From Anagrus nilaparvatae (lineage: Eukaryota > Arthropoda > Insecta > Hymenoptera > Mymaridae): a stretch of DNA of 64,000 nt. The position numbers and the translations under genes are program-made. Below are positions 11,387 through 24,816 of the stretch, piece after piece (the first letter of the stretch is position 1; each line of letters begins with the position of its first letter). The notes under the pieces are model-generated. The model did not search any database, was not told the DNA's origin, and saw only the letters and a list, made by a program, of their open reading frames with translations. The stretch spans positions 27,776,001-27,840,000 of the forward strand of contig JAKSXM010000014.1 of the NCBI GenBank assembly GCA_022575985.1, written 5' to 3'.

Positions 11387-13254
11387 TAGGTTAAAATTTT
11401 TATAAAACAAGTTTACTTATAATGAAAAAATATGTAAAATAGAGAAAAACCTTAACAAATACAGTCCAAAAGGCCTGAGAAATAAAAAAACATAATATAA
11501 AAAATTTAAATAGGTATCAAAATTATTGTATTTTTATAAACGTTGGATCCACTTGCATGAAATCATTTAAATAGGTTAAAATTTTTATAAAACAAGTTTA
11601 CTTATAATGAAAAAATATGTAAAATAGAGAAAAACCTTAACAAATACAGTACAAAAGGCCTGAGAAATAAAAAAACAAGATATAAAAATTTAAATAGGTA
11701 TCAAAAATATTGTAGTTTTAGAATCTTTGGATCTACTTGCATGAAACCATTTGAATTGGTTAAAATTTTTGTAAACCAAATTTACTAATAATAAGAGAAT
11801 ATTTTACGTAGAGGAAAGCTAAAACAAATACGGCCCTTCAGGCCAGCGTAATTAAAAAACAAGATATAAATAAATTAAATAAGTATCAAAATTATTGTAT
11901 ATTTAGAAAAGGTGGATCCACTTTCATAAAACCATTTGAATAGGTTAAAATTTTTATAAAACAAGTTTACTTATAATGAAAAAATATGTAAAATAGAGAA
12001 AAGCCTTAACAAATACAGTCCAAAAAGCCTGAGAAATAAAAAAACAAGATATAAAAATTTAAATAGGTATCAAAAATATTGTATTTTTAGAATCTTTGGA
12101 TCTACTTGCATGAAACCATTTGAATTGGTTAAAATTTTTATAAACCAAGTTTACTAATAATAAGAGAATATTCTACGTAGAGGAAAACTAAAACAAATAC
12201 GGCCCTTCAGGCCAGCGTAATTAAAAAACAAGATATAAATAAATTAAATAAGTATTAAAATTATTGTATATTTAGAAAAGGTGGATCCACTTTCATGAAA
12301 CCATTTGAATAGGTTAAAATTTTTATAAAACAAGTTTACTTATAATGAAAAAATATGTAAAATAGAGAAAAACCTTAACAAATACAGTCCAAAAGGCCTG
12401 AGAAATAAAAAACAAGATATAAAAATATAAATAGTTATCAAAAATATTGTATTTTTAGAATCTTTGGATCTACTTGCTTGAAACCATTTGAATTGGTTAA
12501 AATTTTTATTAAACCAAGTTTACTAATAATAAGAGAATATTCTATGTACAGGAAAACTAAAACAAATACGGCCCACGAGGCCAGCGTAATTAAAAAACAA
12601 GATATAAATAAATTAAATAAGTATTAAAATTATTGTATATTTAGAAAAGGTGGATCCACTTTCATGAAACCATTTGAATAGGTTAAAATTTTTATAAAAC
12701 AAGTTTACTTATAATGAAAAAATATGTAAAATAGAGAAAAACCTTAACAAATACAGTCAAAAAGGCCTGAGAAATAAAAAAACAAGATATACAAATTTAA
12801 ATAGGTATCAAAAATATTGTATTTTTAGAATTTTTGGATCTACTTGCATGAAACCATTTGAATTGGTTAAAATTTTTATAAACCAAGTTTACTAATAATA
12901 AGAGAATATTCTACGTAGAGGAAAACTAAAACAAATACGGCCCTTCAGGCCAGCGTAATTAAAAAAAAAGATATAAATAAATTAAATAAGTATTAAAATT
13001 ATTGTATATTTAGAAAAGGTGGATCCACTTTCATGAAACCATTTGAATAGGTTAAAATTTTTATAAAACAAGTTTACTTATAATGAAAAAATATGTAAAA
13101 TAGAGAAAAACCTTAACAAATACAGTCCAAAAGGCCTGAGAAATAAAAAAACAAGATATAAAAAATTTAATTAGGTATCAAAAATATTGTATTTTTAGAA
13201 TCATTGGATCTACTTGCTTGAAACCATTTGAATTGTTTAAAATTTTTATAAACC
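11387..13254 (+). repeat. Transitional satellite segment between two HOR domains
   Basis: About ten A and B monomers lie here that belong to neither flanking long HOR. The segment includes the most divergent A monomer I noticed (11647-11830), an A4-like monomer with TTTTTATTAAACC and TGTACAGG (about 12500-12550), and a B head with GCCCACGAGGCC near 12571. No non-satellite sequence is present. Confidence 0.8.
11647..11830 (+). repeat. Divergent A monomer
   Basis: This A1 monomer carries several changes I did not see elsewhere: CAGTACAAAAGG for CAGTCCAAAAGG, TTGTAGTTTTAG for TTGTATTTTTAG, TTTTTGTAAACC for TTTTTATAAACC, and GGAAAGCT for GGAAAACT. It was probably left out of recent homogenisation. 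Confidence 0.7.
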
Positions 13255-13905
13255 AAGTTTACTTATAATGAAAAAATATGTAAAATAGAGAAAAACCTTA
13301 ACAAATACAGTCCAAAAGGCCTGAGAAATAAAAAAACAAGATATAAAAATTTAAATAGGTATCAAAAATATTGTATTTTTAGAATCTTTGGATCTACTTT
13401 CATGAAACCATTTGAATTGGTTAAAATTTTTATAAACCAAATTTACTTATAATAAGAGAATATTCTACGTAGAGGAAAACTAAAACAAATACGGCCCTTC
13501 AGGCCAGCGTAATTAAAAAACAAGATATAAATAAATTAAATAAGTATTAAAATTATTGTATATTTAGAAAAGGTGGATCCACTTTCATGAAACCATTTGA
13601 ATAGGTTAAAATTTTTATAAAACAAGTTTACTTATAATGAAAAAATATGTAAAATAGAGAAAAACCTTAACAAATACAGTCCAAAAAGCCTGAGAAATAA
13701 AAAAACAATATATAAAAATTTAAATAGGTATCAAAAATATTGTATTTTTAGAATCTTTGGATCTACTTGCATGAAACCATTTGAATTGGTTAAAATTTTT
13801 ATAAACCTAGTTTACTAATAATAAGAGAATATTCTACGTAGAGGAAAACTAAAACAAATACGGCCCTTCAGGCCAGCGTAATTAAAAAACAAGATATAAA
13901 TAAAT
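13020..13905 (+). repeat. Segment repeated at 2441-bp offset (partner 15461-16346)
   Basis: About 890 bp from B1 through A (AATTTAATTAGG with AATCATTGG), A1 with CTACTTTCATG, B1 and A1 with AACAATATATAA recur at 15461-16346 and, through the 9807-bp duplication, further on. The offset is 13 full monomers plus one 41-bp relic. Confidence 0.75.
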
Positions 13906-14968
13906 TAAAAAAGTATTAAAATTATTGTATATTTAGAAAAGGTGGATCCACTTTCATGAAACCAATTGAATAGGTTAAAATTTTTATAAAACAAGTTTAC
14001 TTATAATGAAAAAATATGTAAAATAGAGAAAAACCTTAACAAATACAGTCCAAAAGGCCTGAGAAATAAAAAAACAAGATATAAAAAATTTAATTAGGTA
14101 TCAAAATTATTGTATTTTTATAAACGTTGGATCTACTTGCATAAAACCATTTGAATTGGTTAAAATTTTTATAAACCAATTTTACTAATAATGAGAGAAT
14201 ATTCTACATAGAGAAAAACTTAAACAAATACGGCCATTCAGGCCAGCGTAATTAAAAAACAAGATATAAATAAATTAAATAAGTATTAAAATTATTGTAT
14301 ATTTAGAAAAGGTGGATCCACTTTCACGAAACCATTTGAATAGGTTAAAATTTTTATAAAACAAGTTTACTTATAATGAAAAAATATGTAAAATAGAGAA
14401 AAACCTTAACAAATACAGTCCAAAAGGCCTGAGAAATAAAAAAACAAGATATAAAAATTTAAATAGGTATCAAAAATATTGTATTTTTAGAATCTTTGGA
14501 TCTACTTGCATGAAACCATTTGAATTGGTTAAAATTTTTATAAACCAACTTTACTAATAATAAGAGAATATTTTACGTAGAGGAAAACTAAAACAAATAC
14601 GGCCCTTCAGGCCAGCGTAATTAAAAAACAAGATATAAATAAATTAAATAAGTATTAAAATTATTGTATATTTAGAAAAGGTGGATCCACTTTCATGAAA
14701 CCATTTGAATAGGTTAAAATTTTTATAAAACAAGTTTACTTATAATGAAAAAATATGTAAAATAGAGAAAAACCTTAACAAATACAGTCCAAAAAGCCTG
14801 AGAAATAAAAAAACAAGATATAAAAATATAAAAAGGTATCAAAAATATTGTATTTTTAGAATCTTTGGATCTACTTGCTTGAAACCATTTGAATTGGTTA
14901 AAATTTTTATAAACCAAGTTTACTAATAATAAGAGAATATTCTATGTAGAGGAAAACTAAAACAAATA

Positions 14969-15009
14969 CGGCCCACCAGGCCAGTGATAGAGAAAAACTT
15001 TAACAAATA
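14969..15009 (+). repeat. 41-bp relic B3 monomer, relic 1
   Basis: The head CGGCCCACCAGGCCAGTG is joined directly to ATAGAGAAAAACTTTAAC and the next A head. Compared with an intact B3 (2595-2779, 185 bp), 144 internal bases are missing. I see no microhomology at the join. This copy and its duplicate at 24776 have CTTTAAC where the other relics have CTTGAAC. Confidence 0.93.
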
Positions 15010-17041
15010 CAGTCCAAAAGGCCTGAGAAATAAAAAAACATAATATAAAAAATTTAAATAGGTATCAAAATTATTGTATTTTTATAAACGTTGGATCCAC
15101 TTGCATGAAACCATTTAAATAGGTTAAAATTTTTATAAAACAAGTTTACTTATAATGAAAAAATATGTAAAATAGAGAAAAACCTTAACAAATACAGTCC
15201 AAAAGGCCTGAGAAATAAAAAAACAAGATATAAAAATTTAAATAGGTATCAGAAATATTGTATTTTTAGAATCTTTGGATCTACTTGCATGAAACCATTT
15301 GAATTGGTTAAAATTTTTATAAACCAAATTTACTAATAATAAGAGAATATTTTACGTATTGGAAAACTAAAACAAATACGGCCCTTCAGGCCAGCGTAAT
15401 TAAAAAACAAGATATAAATAAATTAAATAAGTATAAAAATTATTGTATATTTAGAAAAGGTGGATCCACTTTCATGAAACCATTTGAATAGGTTAAAATT
15501 TTTATAAAACAAGTTTACTTATAATGAAAAAATATGTAAAATAGAGAAAAACCTTAACAAATACAGTCCAAAAGGCCTGAGAAATAAAAAAACAAGATAT
15601 AAAAAATTTAATTAGGTATCAAAAATATTGTATTTTTAGAATCATTGGATCTACTTGCTTGAAACCATTTGAATTGTTTAAAATTTTTATAAACCAAGTT
15701 TACTTATAATGAAAAAATATGTAAAATAGAGAAAAACCTTAACAAATACAGTCCAAAAGGCCTGAGAAATAAAAAAACAAGATATAAAAATTTAAATAGG
15801 TATCAAAAATATTGTATTTTTAGAATCTTTGGATCTACTTTCATGAAACCATTTGAATTGGTTAAAATTTTTATAAACCAAATTTACTTATAATAAGAGA
15901 ATATTCTACGTAGAGGAAAACTAAAACAAATACGGCCCTTCAGGCCAGCGTAATTAAAAAACAAGATATAAATAAATTAAATAAGTATTAAAATTATTGT
16001 ATATTTAGAAAAGGTGGATCCACTTTCATGAAACCATTTGAATAGGTTAAAATTTTTATAAAACAAGTTTACTTATAATGAAAAAATATGTAAAATAGAG
16101 AAAAACCTTAACAAATACAGTCCAAAAAGCCTGAGAAATAAAAAAACAATATATAAAAATTTAAATAGGTATCAAAAATATTGTATTTTTAGAATCTTTG
16201 GATCTACTTGCATGAAACCATTTGAATTGGTTAAAATTTTTATAAACCTAGTTTACTAATAATAAGAGAATATTCTACGTAGAGGAAAACTAAAACAAAT
16301 ACGGCCCTTCAGGCCAGCGTAATTAAAAAACAAGATATAAATAAATTAAATAAGTATTAAAATTATTGTATATTTAGAAAAGGTGGATCCACTTTCATAA
16401 AACCATTTGAATAGGTTAAAATTCTTATAAACCAAGTTTACTTATAATAGAAAAATATGTAAAATAGAGAAAAACTTAAACAAATACAGTCCAAAAGGCC
16501 TGAGAAATAAAAAAACATTATATAAAAAATTTAAATAGGTATCAAAATTATTGTATTTTTATAAACGTTGGATCCACTTGCATGAAACCATTTGAATAGG
16601 TTAAAATTTTTATAAAACAAGTTTACTTATAATAAAAAAATATGTAAAATAGAGAAAAACCTAAACAAATACAGTCAAAAAGGCCTGAGAAATAAAAAAA
16701 CAAGATATAAAAAATTTAATTAGGTATCAAAATTATTGTATTTTTATAAACGTTGGATCTACTTGCATGAAACCATTTGAATTGGTTAAAATTTTTATAA
16801 ACCAACTTTACTAATAATAAGAGAATATTTTACGTAGAGGAAAACTAAAACAAATACGGCCCTTCAGGCCAGCGTAATTAAAAAACAAGATATAAATAAA
16901 TTAAATAAGTATAAAAATTATTGTATATTTAGAAAAGGTGGATCCACTTTCATAAAACCATTTGAATAGGTTAAAATTTTTATAAAACAAGTTTACTTAT
17001 AATGAAAAAATATGTAAAATAGAGAAAAACTTGAACAAATA

Positions 17042-18519
17042 CAGTCCAAAAGGCCTGAGAAATAAAAAAACATAATATAAAAAATTTAAATAGGTATCAA
17101 AATTATTGTATTTTTATAAACGTTGGATCCACTTGCATGAAACCATTTAAATAGGTTAAAATTTTTATAAAACAAGTTTACTTATAATGAAAAAATATGT
17201 AAAATAGAGAAAAACCTTAACAAATACAGTCCAAAAAGCCTGAGAAATAAAAAAACAAGATATAAAAATTTAAATAGGTATCAAAAATATTGTATTTTTA
17301 GAATCTTTGGATCTACTTGCATGAAACCATTTGAATTGGTTAAAATTTTTATAAACCAAGTTTACTAATAATAAGAGAATATTCTACGTAGAGGAAAACT
17401 AAAACAAATACGGCCCTTCAGGCCAGCGTAATTAAAAAACAAGATATAAATAAATTAAAAAAGTATTAAAATTATTGTATATTTAGAAAAGGTGGATCCA
17501 CTTTCATAAAACCATTTGAATAGGTTAAAATTCTTATAAACCAAGTTTACTTATAATAGAAAAATATGTAAAATAGAGAAAAACTTAAACAAATACAGTC
17601 TAAAAGGCCTGAGAAATAAAAAAACATTATATAAAAAATTTAAATAGGTATCAAAATTATTGTATTTTTATAAACGTTGGATCCACTTGCATGAAACCAT
17701 TTAAATAGGTTAAAATTTTTATAAAACAAGTTTACTTATAATGAAAAAATATGTAAAATAGAGAAAAACTTGAACAAATACAGTCCAAAAGGCCTGAGAA
17801 ATAAAAAAACATAATATAAAAAATTTAAATAGGTATCAAAATTATTGTATTTTTATAAACGTTGGATCCACTTGCATGAAACCATTTAAATAGGTTAAAA
17901 TTTTTATAAAACAAGTTTACTTATAATGAAAAAATATGTAAAATAGAGAAAAACCTTAACAAATACAGTCCAAAAAGCCTGAGAAATAAAAAAACAAGAT
18001 ATAAAAATTTAAATAGGTATCAAAAATATTGTATTTTTAGAATCTTTGGATCTACTTGCATGAAACCATTTGAATTGGTTAAAATTTTTATAAACCAAGT
18101 TTACTAATAATAAGAGAATATTCTACGTAGAGGAAAACTAAAACAAATACGGCCCTTCAGGCCAGCGTAATTAAAAAACAAGATATAAATAAATTAAAAA
18201 AGTATTAAAATTATTGTATATTTAGAAAAGGTGGATCCACTTTTATAAAACCATTTGAATAGGTTAAAATTCTTATAAACCAAGTTTACTTATAATAGAA
18301 AAATATGTAAAATAGAGAAAAACTTAAACAAATACAGTCTAAAAGGCCTGAGAAATAAAAAAACATTATATAAAAAATTTAAATAGGTATCAAAATTATT
18401 GTATTTTTATAAACGTTGGATCCACTTGCATGAAACCATTTAAATAGGTTAAAATTTTTATAAAACAAGTTTACTTATAATAAAAAAATATGTAAAATAG
18501 AGAAAAACCTAAACAAATA
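17042..18519 (+). repeat. Tandem pair of a 739-bp four-monomer block
   Basis: The block A2-A1-B-A5 at 17042-17780 is repeated at 17781-18519. In both, A1 has CCAAAAAGCC, B has AAATTAAAAAAGTATT with CATAAAACC, and A5 has CAGTCTAAAAGG. The second copy differs at CTTTTATAAAACC near 18239. The pair recurs at 26849-28326. Confidence 0.85.
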
Positions 18520-19074
18520 CAGTCAAAAAGGCCTGAGAAATAAAAAAACAAGATATAAAAAATTTAATTAGGTATCAAAATTATTGTATTTTTATAAACG
18601 TTGGATCTACTTGCATGAAACCATTTGAATTGGTTAAAATTTTTATAAACCAACTTTACTAATAATAAGAGAATATTTTACGTAGAGGAAAACTAAAACA
18701 AATACGGCCCTTCAGGCCAGCGTAATTAAAAAACAAGATATAAATAAATTAAATAAGTATAAAAATTATTGTATATTTAGAAAAGGTGGATCCACTTTCA
18801 TAAAACCATTTGAATAGGTTAAAATTTTTATAAAACAAGTTTACTTATAATGAAAAAATATGTAAAATAGAGAAAAACTTGAAAAAATACAGTCCAAAAG
18901 GCCTGAGAAATAAAAAAACATAATATAAAAAATTTAAATAGGTATCAAAAATATTGTATTTTTAGAATCTTTGGATCTACTTGCTTGAAACCATTTGAAT
19001 CGGTTAAAATTTTTATAAACCAAGTTTACTAATAATAAGAGAATATTCTATGTAGAGGAAAACTAAAACAAATA

Positions 19075-19115
19075 CGGCCCACCAGGCCAGTGATAGAGAA
19101 AAACTTGAACAAATA
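19075..19115 (+). repeat. 41-bp relic B3 monomer, relic 2
   Basis: Same junction as the first relic. It follows an A2/A4 hybrid with GAATCGG, and 22 full monomers separate it from relic 1. Confidence 0.93.
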
Positions 19116-19485
19116 CAGTCCAAAAGGCCTGAGAAATAAAAAAACATAATATAAAAAATTTAAATAGGTATCAAAATTATTGTATTTTTATAAACGTTGG
19201 ATCCACTTGCATGAAACCATTTAAATAGGTTAAAATTTTTATAAAACAAGTTTACTTATAATGAAAAAATATGTAAAATAGAGAAAAACCTTAACAAATA
19301 CAGTCCAAAAGGCCTGAGAAATAAAAAAACATAATATAAAAAATTTAAATAGGTATCAAAAATATTGTATTTTTAGAATCTTTGGATCTACTTGCTTGAA
19401 ACCATTTGAATCGGTTAAAATTTTTATAAACCAAGTTTACTAATAATAAGAGAATATTCTATGTAGAGGAAAACTAAAACAAATA

Positions 19486-19526
19486 CGGCCCACCAGGCCA
19501 GTGATAGAGAAAAACTTGAACAAATA
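19486..19526 (+). repeat. 41-bp relic B3 monomer, relic 3
   Basis: It lies only 411 bp after relic 2: A2, A2/A4 hybrid, relic. This forms a minimal 411-bp higher-order unit. Confidence 0.93.
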
Positions 19527-21186
19527 CAGTCCAAAAGGCCTGAGAAATAAAAAAACATAATATAAAAAATTTAAATAGGTATCAAAATTATTGTATTTTT
19601 ATAAACGTTGGATCCACTTGCATGAAACCATTTAAATAGGTTAAAATTTTTATAAAACAAGTTTACTTATAATGAAAAAATATGTAAAATAGAGAAAAAC
19701 CTTAACAAATACAGTCCAAAAGGCCTGAGAAATAAAAAAACAAGATATAAAAATTTAAATAGGTATCAAAAATATTGTATTTTTAGAATCTTTGGATCTA
19801 CTTGCATGAAACCATTTGAATTGGTTAAAATTTTTATAAACCAAATTTACTTATAATAAGAGAATATTCTACGTAGAGGAAAACTAAAACAAATACGGCC
19901 CTTCAGGCCAGCGTAATTAAAAAACAAGATATAAATAAATTAAATAAGTATTAAAATTATTGTATATTTAGAAAAGGTGGATCCACTTTCATGAAACCAT
20001 TTGAATAGGTTAAAATTTTTATAAAACAAGTTTACTTATAATGAAAAAATATGTAAAATAGAGAAAAACCTTAACAAATACAGTCCAAAAAGCCTGAGAA
20101 ATAAAAAAACAATATATAAAAATTTAAATAGGTATCAAAAATATTGTATTTTTAGAATCTTTGGATCTACTTGCATGACACCATTTGAATAGGTTAAAAT
20201 TTTTATAAAACAAGTTTACTTATAATGAAAAAATATGTAAAATAGAGAAAAACCTAAACAAATACAGTCAAAAAGGCCTGAGAAATAAAAAAACAAGATA
20301 TAAAAATTTAAATAGGTATCAGAAATATTGTATTTTTAGAATCATTGGATCTACTTGCTTGAAACCATTTGAATTGTTTAAAATTTTTATAAACCAAGTT
20401 TACTTATAATGAAAAAATATGTAAAATAGAGAAAAACCTTAACAAATACAGTCCAAAAGGCCTGAGAAATAAAAAAACAAGATATAAAAATTTAAATAGG
20501 TATCAAAAATATTGTATTTTTAGAATCTTTGGATCTACTTGCATGAAACCATTTGAATTGGTTAAAATTTTTATAAACCAAGTTTACTAATAATAAGAGA
20601 ATATTCTACGTAGAGGAAAACTAAAACAAATACGGCCCTTCAGGCCAGCGTAATTAAAAAACAAGATATAAATAAATTAAAAAAGTATTAAAATTATTGT
20701 ATATTTAGAAAAGGTGGATCCACTTTCATGAAACCATTTGAATAGGTTAAAATTTTTATAAAACAAGTTTACTTATAATGAAAAAATATGTAAAATAGAG
20801 AAAAACCTTAACAAATACAGTCCAAAAGGCCTGAGAAATAAAAAAACAAGATATAAAAATATAAAAAGGTATCAAAAATATTGTATTTTTATAATCTTTG
20901 GATCTACTTGCTTGAAACCATTTGAATTGGTTAAAATTTTTATAAACCAAGTTTACTAATAATAAGAGAATATTCTATGTAGAGGAAAACTAAAACAAAT
21001 ACGGCCCACCAGGCCAGTGTAATTAAAAAACAAGATATAAATAAATTAAATAAGTATTAAAATTATTGTATATTTAGAAAAGGTGGATCCACTTTCATGA
21101 AACCATTTGAATTGGTTAAAATTCTTATAAACCAAGTTTACTTATAATAGAAAAATATGTAAAATAGCGAAAAACTTAAACAAATA

Positions 21187-21371
21187 CAGTCCAAAAGGCC
21201 TGAGAAATAAAAAAACATAATATAAAAAATTTAAATAGGTATCAAAATTTTTGTATTCTTATAAACGTTGGATCTACTTGCATAAAACCATTTGAATTGG
21301 TTAAAATTTTTATAAACCAATTTTACTAATAATGAGAGAATATTCTACGTAGAGAAAAACTTAAACAAATA
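21187..21371 (+). repeat. Fused A monomer (hybrid of two adjacent A monomers), copy 1
   Basis: The left half carries ATTTTTGTATTCTTATAAAC, as in the monomer at 4259-4443. The right half carries GGATCTACTTGCATAAAACC and CCAATTTTACTAATAATGAG, as in the monomer at 4444-4628. One monomer length has been lost between them, with the join near AAACGTTGGATC. It is preceded by a linked TAGCGAAAAAC variant. The unfused pair survives at 4259-4628 and 10907-11276. Confidence 0.87.
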
Positions 21372-22478
21372 CGGCCATTCAGGCCAGCGTAATTAAAAAA
21401 CAAGATATAAATAAATTAAATAAGTATTAAAATTATTGTATATTTAGAAAAGGTGGATCCACTTTCACGAAACCATTTGAATAGGTTAAAATTTTTATAA
21501 AAAAAGTTTACTTATAATGAAAAAATATGTAAAATAGAGAAAAACCTTAACAAATACAGTCCAAAAGGCCTGAGAAATAAAAAAACAAGATATAAAAATT
21601 TAAATAGGTATCAAAAATATTGTATTTTTAGAATCTTTGGATCTACTTGCATGAAACCATTTGAATTGGTTAAAATTTTTATAAACCAACTTTACTAATA
21701 ATAAGAGAATATTTTACGTAGAGGAAAACTAAAACAAATACGGCCCTTCAGGCCAGCGTAATTAAAAAACAAGATATAAATAAATTAAAAAAGTATTAAA
21801 ATTATTGTATATTTAGAAAAGGTGGATCCACTTTCATAAAACCATTTGAATAGGTTAAAATTTTTATAAAACAAGTTTACTTATAATGAAAAAATATGTA
21901 AAATAGAGAAAAACCTTAACAAATACAGTCCAAAAGGCCTGAGAAATAAAAAAACAAGATATAAAAATATAAAAAGGTATCAAAAATATTGTATTTTTAG
22001 AATCTTTGGATCTACTTGCTTGAAACCATTTGAATTGGTTAAAATTTTTATAAACCAAGTTTACTAATAATAAGAGAATATTCTATGTAGAGGAAAACTA
22101 AAACAAATACGGCCCTTCAGGCCAAAGTAATTAAAAAACAAGATATAAATAAATTAAATAAGTATAAAAATTATTGTATATTTAGAAAAGGTGGATCCAC
22201 TTTCATAAAACCATTTGAATAGGTTAAAATTTTTATAAAACAAGTTTACTTATAATGAAAAAATATGTAAAATAGAGAAAAACCTTAACAAATACAGTCC
22301 AAAAGGCCTGAGAAATAAAAAAACAAGATATAAAAATATAAAAAGGTATCAAAAATATTGTATTTTTAGAATCTTTGGATCTACTTGCTTGAAACCATTT
22401 GAATCGGTTAAAATTTTTATAAACCAAGTTTACTAATAATAAGAGAATATTCTATGTAGAGGAAAACTAAAACAAATA

Positions 22479-22519
22479 CGGCCCACCAGGCCAGTGATAG
22501 AGAAAAACTTGAACAAATA
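22479..22519 (+). repeat. 41-bp relic B3 monomer, relic 4
   Basis: It follows an A4 with GAATCGG and lies 16 full monomers after relic 3. Confidence 0.93.
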
Positions 22520-22888
22520 CAGTCCAAAAGGCCTGAGAAATAAAAAAACATAATATAAAAAATTTAAATAGGTATCAAAATTATTGTATTTTTATAAACG
22601 TTGGATCCACTTGCATGAAACCATTTAAATAGGTTAAAATTTTTATAAAACAAGTTTACTTATAATGAAAAAATATGTAAAATAGAGAAAAACCTTAACA
22701 AATACAGTCCAAAAGGCCTGAGAAATAAAAAAACAAGATATAAAAATTTAAATAGGTATCAGAAATATTGTATTTTTAGAATCATTGGATCTACTTGCTT
22801 GAAACCATTTGAATCGGTTAAAATTTTTATAAACCAAGTTTACTAATAATAAGAGAATATTCTATGTAGAGGAAAACTAAAACAAATA

Positions 22889-22929
22889 CGGCCCACCAGG
22901 CCAGTGATAGAGAAAAACTTGAACAAATA
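22889..22929 (+). repeat. 41-bp relic B3 monomer, relic 5
   Basis: It lies 410 bp after relic 4. The monomer before it is an A3/A4 chimera joined in the shared box near 22814. It has no counterpart in the second 9807-bp copy because it lies in the bridging 247 bp. Confidence 0.93.
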
Positions 22930-24775
22930 CAGTCCAAAAGGCCTGAGAAATAAAAAAACATAATATAAAAAATTTAAATAGGTATCAAAATTATTGTATT
23001 TTTATAAACGTTGGATCCACTTGCATGAAACCATTTAAATAGGTTAAAATTTTTATAAAACAAGTTTACTTATAATGAAAAAATATGTAAAATAGAGAAA
23101 AACCTTAACAAATACAGTCCAAAAGGCCTGAGAAATAAAAAAACAAGATATAAAAATTTAAATAGGTATCAAAAATATTGTATTTTTAGAATCTTTGGAT
23201 CTACTTTCATGAAACCATTTGAATTGGTTAAAATTTTTATAAACCAAATTTACTTATAATAAGAGAATATTCTACGTAGAGGAAAACTAAAACAAATACG
23301 GCCCTTCAGGCCAGCGTAATTAAAAAACAAGATATAAATAAATTAAATAAGTATTAAAATTATTGTATATTTAGAAAAGGTGGATCCACTTTCATGAAAC
23401 CATTTGAATAGGTTAAAATTTTTATAAAACAAGTTTACTTATAATGAAAAAATATGTAAAATAGAGAAAAACCTTAACAAATACAGTCCAAAAAGCCTGA
23501 GAAATAAAAAAACAATATATAAAAATTTAAATAGGTATCAAAAATATTGTATTTTTAGAATCTTTGGATCTACTTGCATGAAACCATTTGAATTGGTTAA
23601 AATTTTTATAAACCTAGTTTACTAATAATAAGAGAATATTCTACGTAGAGGAAAACTAAAACAAATACGGCCCTTCAGGCCAGCGTAATTAAAAAACAAG
23701 ATATAAATAAATTAAAAAAGTATTAAAATTATTGTATATTTAGAAAAGGTGGATCCACTTTCATGAAACCAATTGAATAGGTTAAAATTTTTATAAAACA
23801 AGTTTACTTATAATGAAAAAATATGTAAAATAGAGAAAAACCTTAACAAATACAGTCCAAAAGGCCTGAGAAATAAAAAAACAAGATATAAAAAATTTAA
23901 TTAGGTATCAAAATTATTGTATTTTTATAAACGTTGGATCTACTTGCATAAAACCATTTGAATTGGTTAAAATTTTTATAAACCAATTTTACTAATAATG
24001 AGAGAATATTCTACATAGAGAAAAACTTAAACAAATACGGCCATTCAGGCCAGCGTAATTAAAAAACAAGATATAAATAAATTAAATAAGTATTAAAATT
24101 ATTGTATATTTAGAAAAGGTGGATCCACTTTCACGAAACCATTTGAATAGGTTAAAATTTTTATAAAACAAGTTTACTTATAATGAAAAAATATGTAAAA
24201 TAGAGAAAAACCTTAACAAATACAGTCCAAAAGGCCTGAGAAATAAAAAAACAAGATATAAAAATTTAAATAGGTATCAAAAATATTGTATTTTTAGAAT
24301 CTTTGGATCTACTTGCATGAAACCATTTGAATTGGTTAAAATTTTTATAAACCAACTTTACTAATAATAAGAGAATATTTTACGTAGAGGAAAACTAAAA
24401 CAAATACGGCCCTTCAGGCCAGCGTAATTAAAAAACAAGATATAAATAAATTAAATAAGTATTAAAATTATTGTATATTTAGAAAAGGTGGATCCACTTT
24501 CATGAAACCATTTGAATAGGTTAAAATTTTTATAAAACAAGTTTACTTATAATGAAAAAATATGTAAAATAGAGAAAAACCTTAACAAATACAGTCCAAA
24601 AAGCCTGAGAAATAAAAAAACAAGATATAAAAATATAAAAAGGTATCAAAAATATTGTATTTTTAGAATCTTTGGATCTACTTGCTTGAAACCATTTGAA
24701 TTGGTTAAAATTTTTATAAACCAAGTTTACTAATAATAAGAGAATATTCTATGTAGAGGAAAACTAAAACAAATA

Positions 24776-24816
24776 CGGCCCACCAGGCCAGTGATAGAGA
24801 AAAACTTTAACAAATA
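24776..24816 (+). repeat. 41-bp relic B3 monomer, relic 6
   Basis: This is the 9807-bp duplicate of relic 1, sharing its CTTTAAC variant. Confidence 0.93.

Larger units (their letters stand above)
13255..23061 (+). repeat. 9807-bp higher-order repeat, copy 1 (52 full + 5 relic monomers)
   Basis: Bases 13255-22814 recur at 23062-32621 at a constant 9807-bp offset. Every private variant I compared is shared, including ACGTATTGG (15355/25162), CTTTTATAAAACC (about 18239/28046), GAAAAAATACAG (about 18890/28697), GCATGACACC (about 20173/29980) and AAAAAAAGTTTAC (about 21503/31310). Relic monomers lie at 14969, 19075, 19486, 22479 and 22889. The last 247 bp (22815-23061), holding the fifth relic and an A2 monomer, have no equivalent at the end of copy 2. 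Confidence 0.93.
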
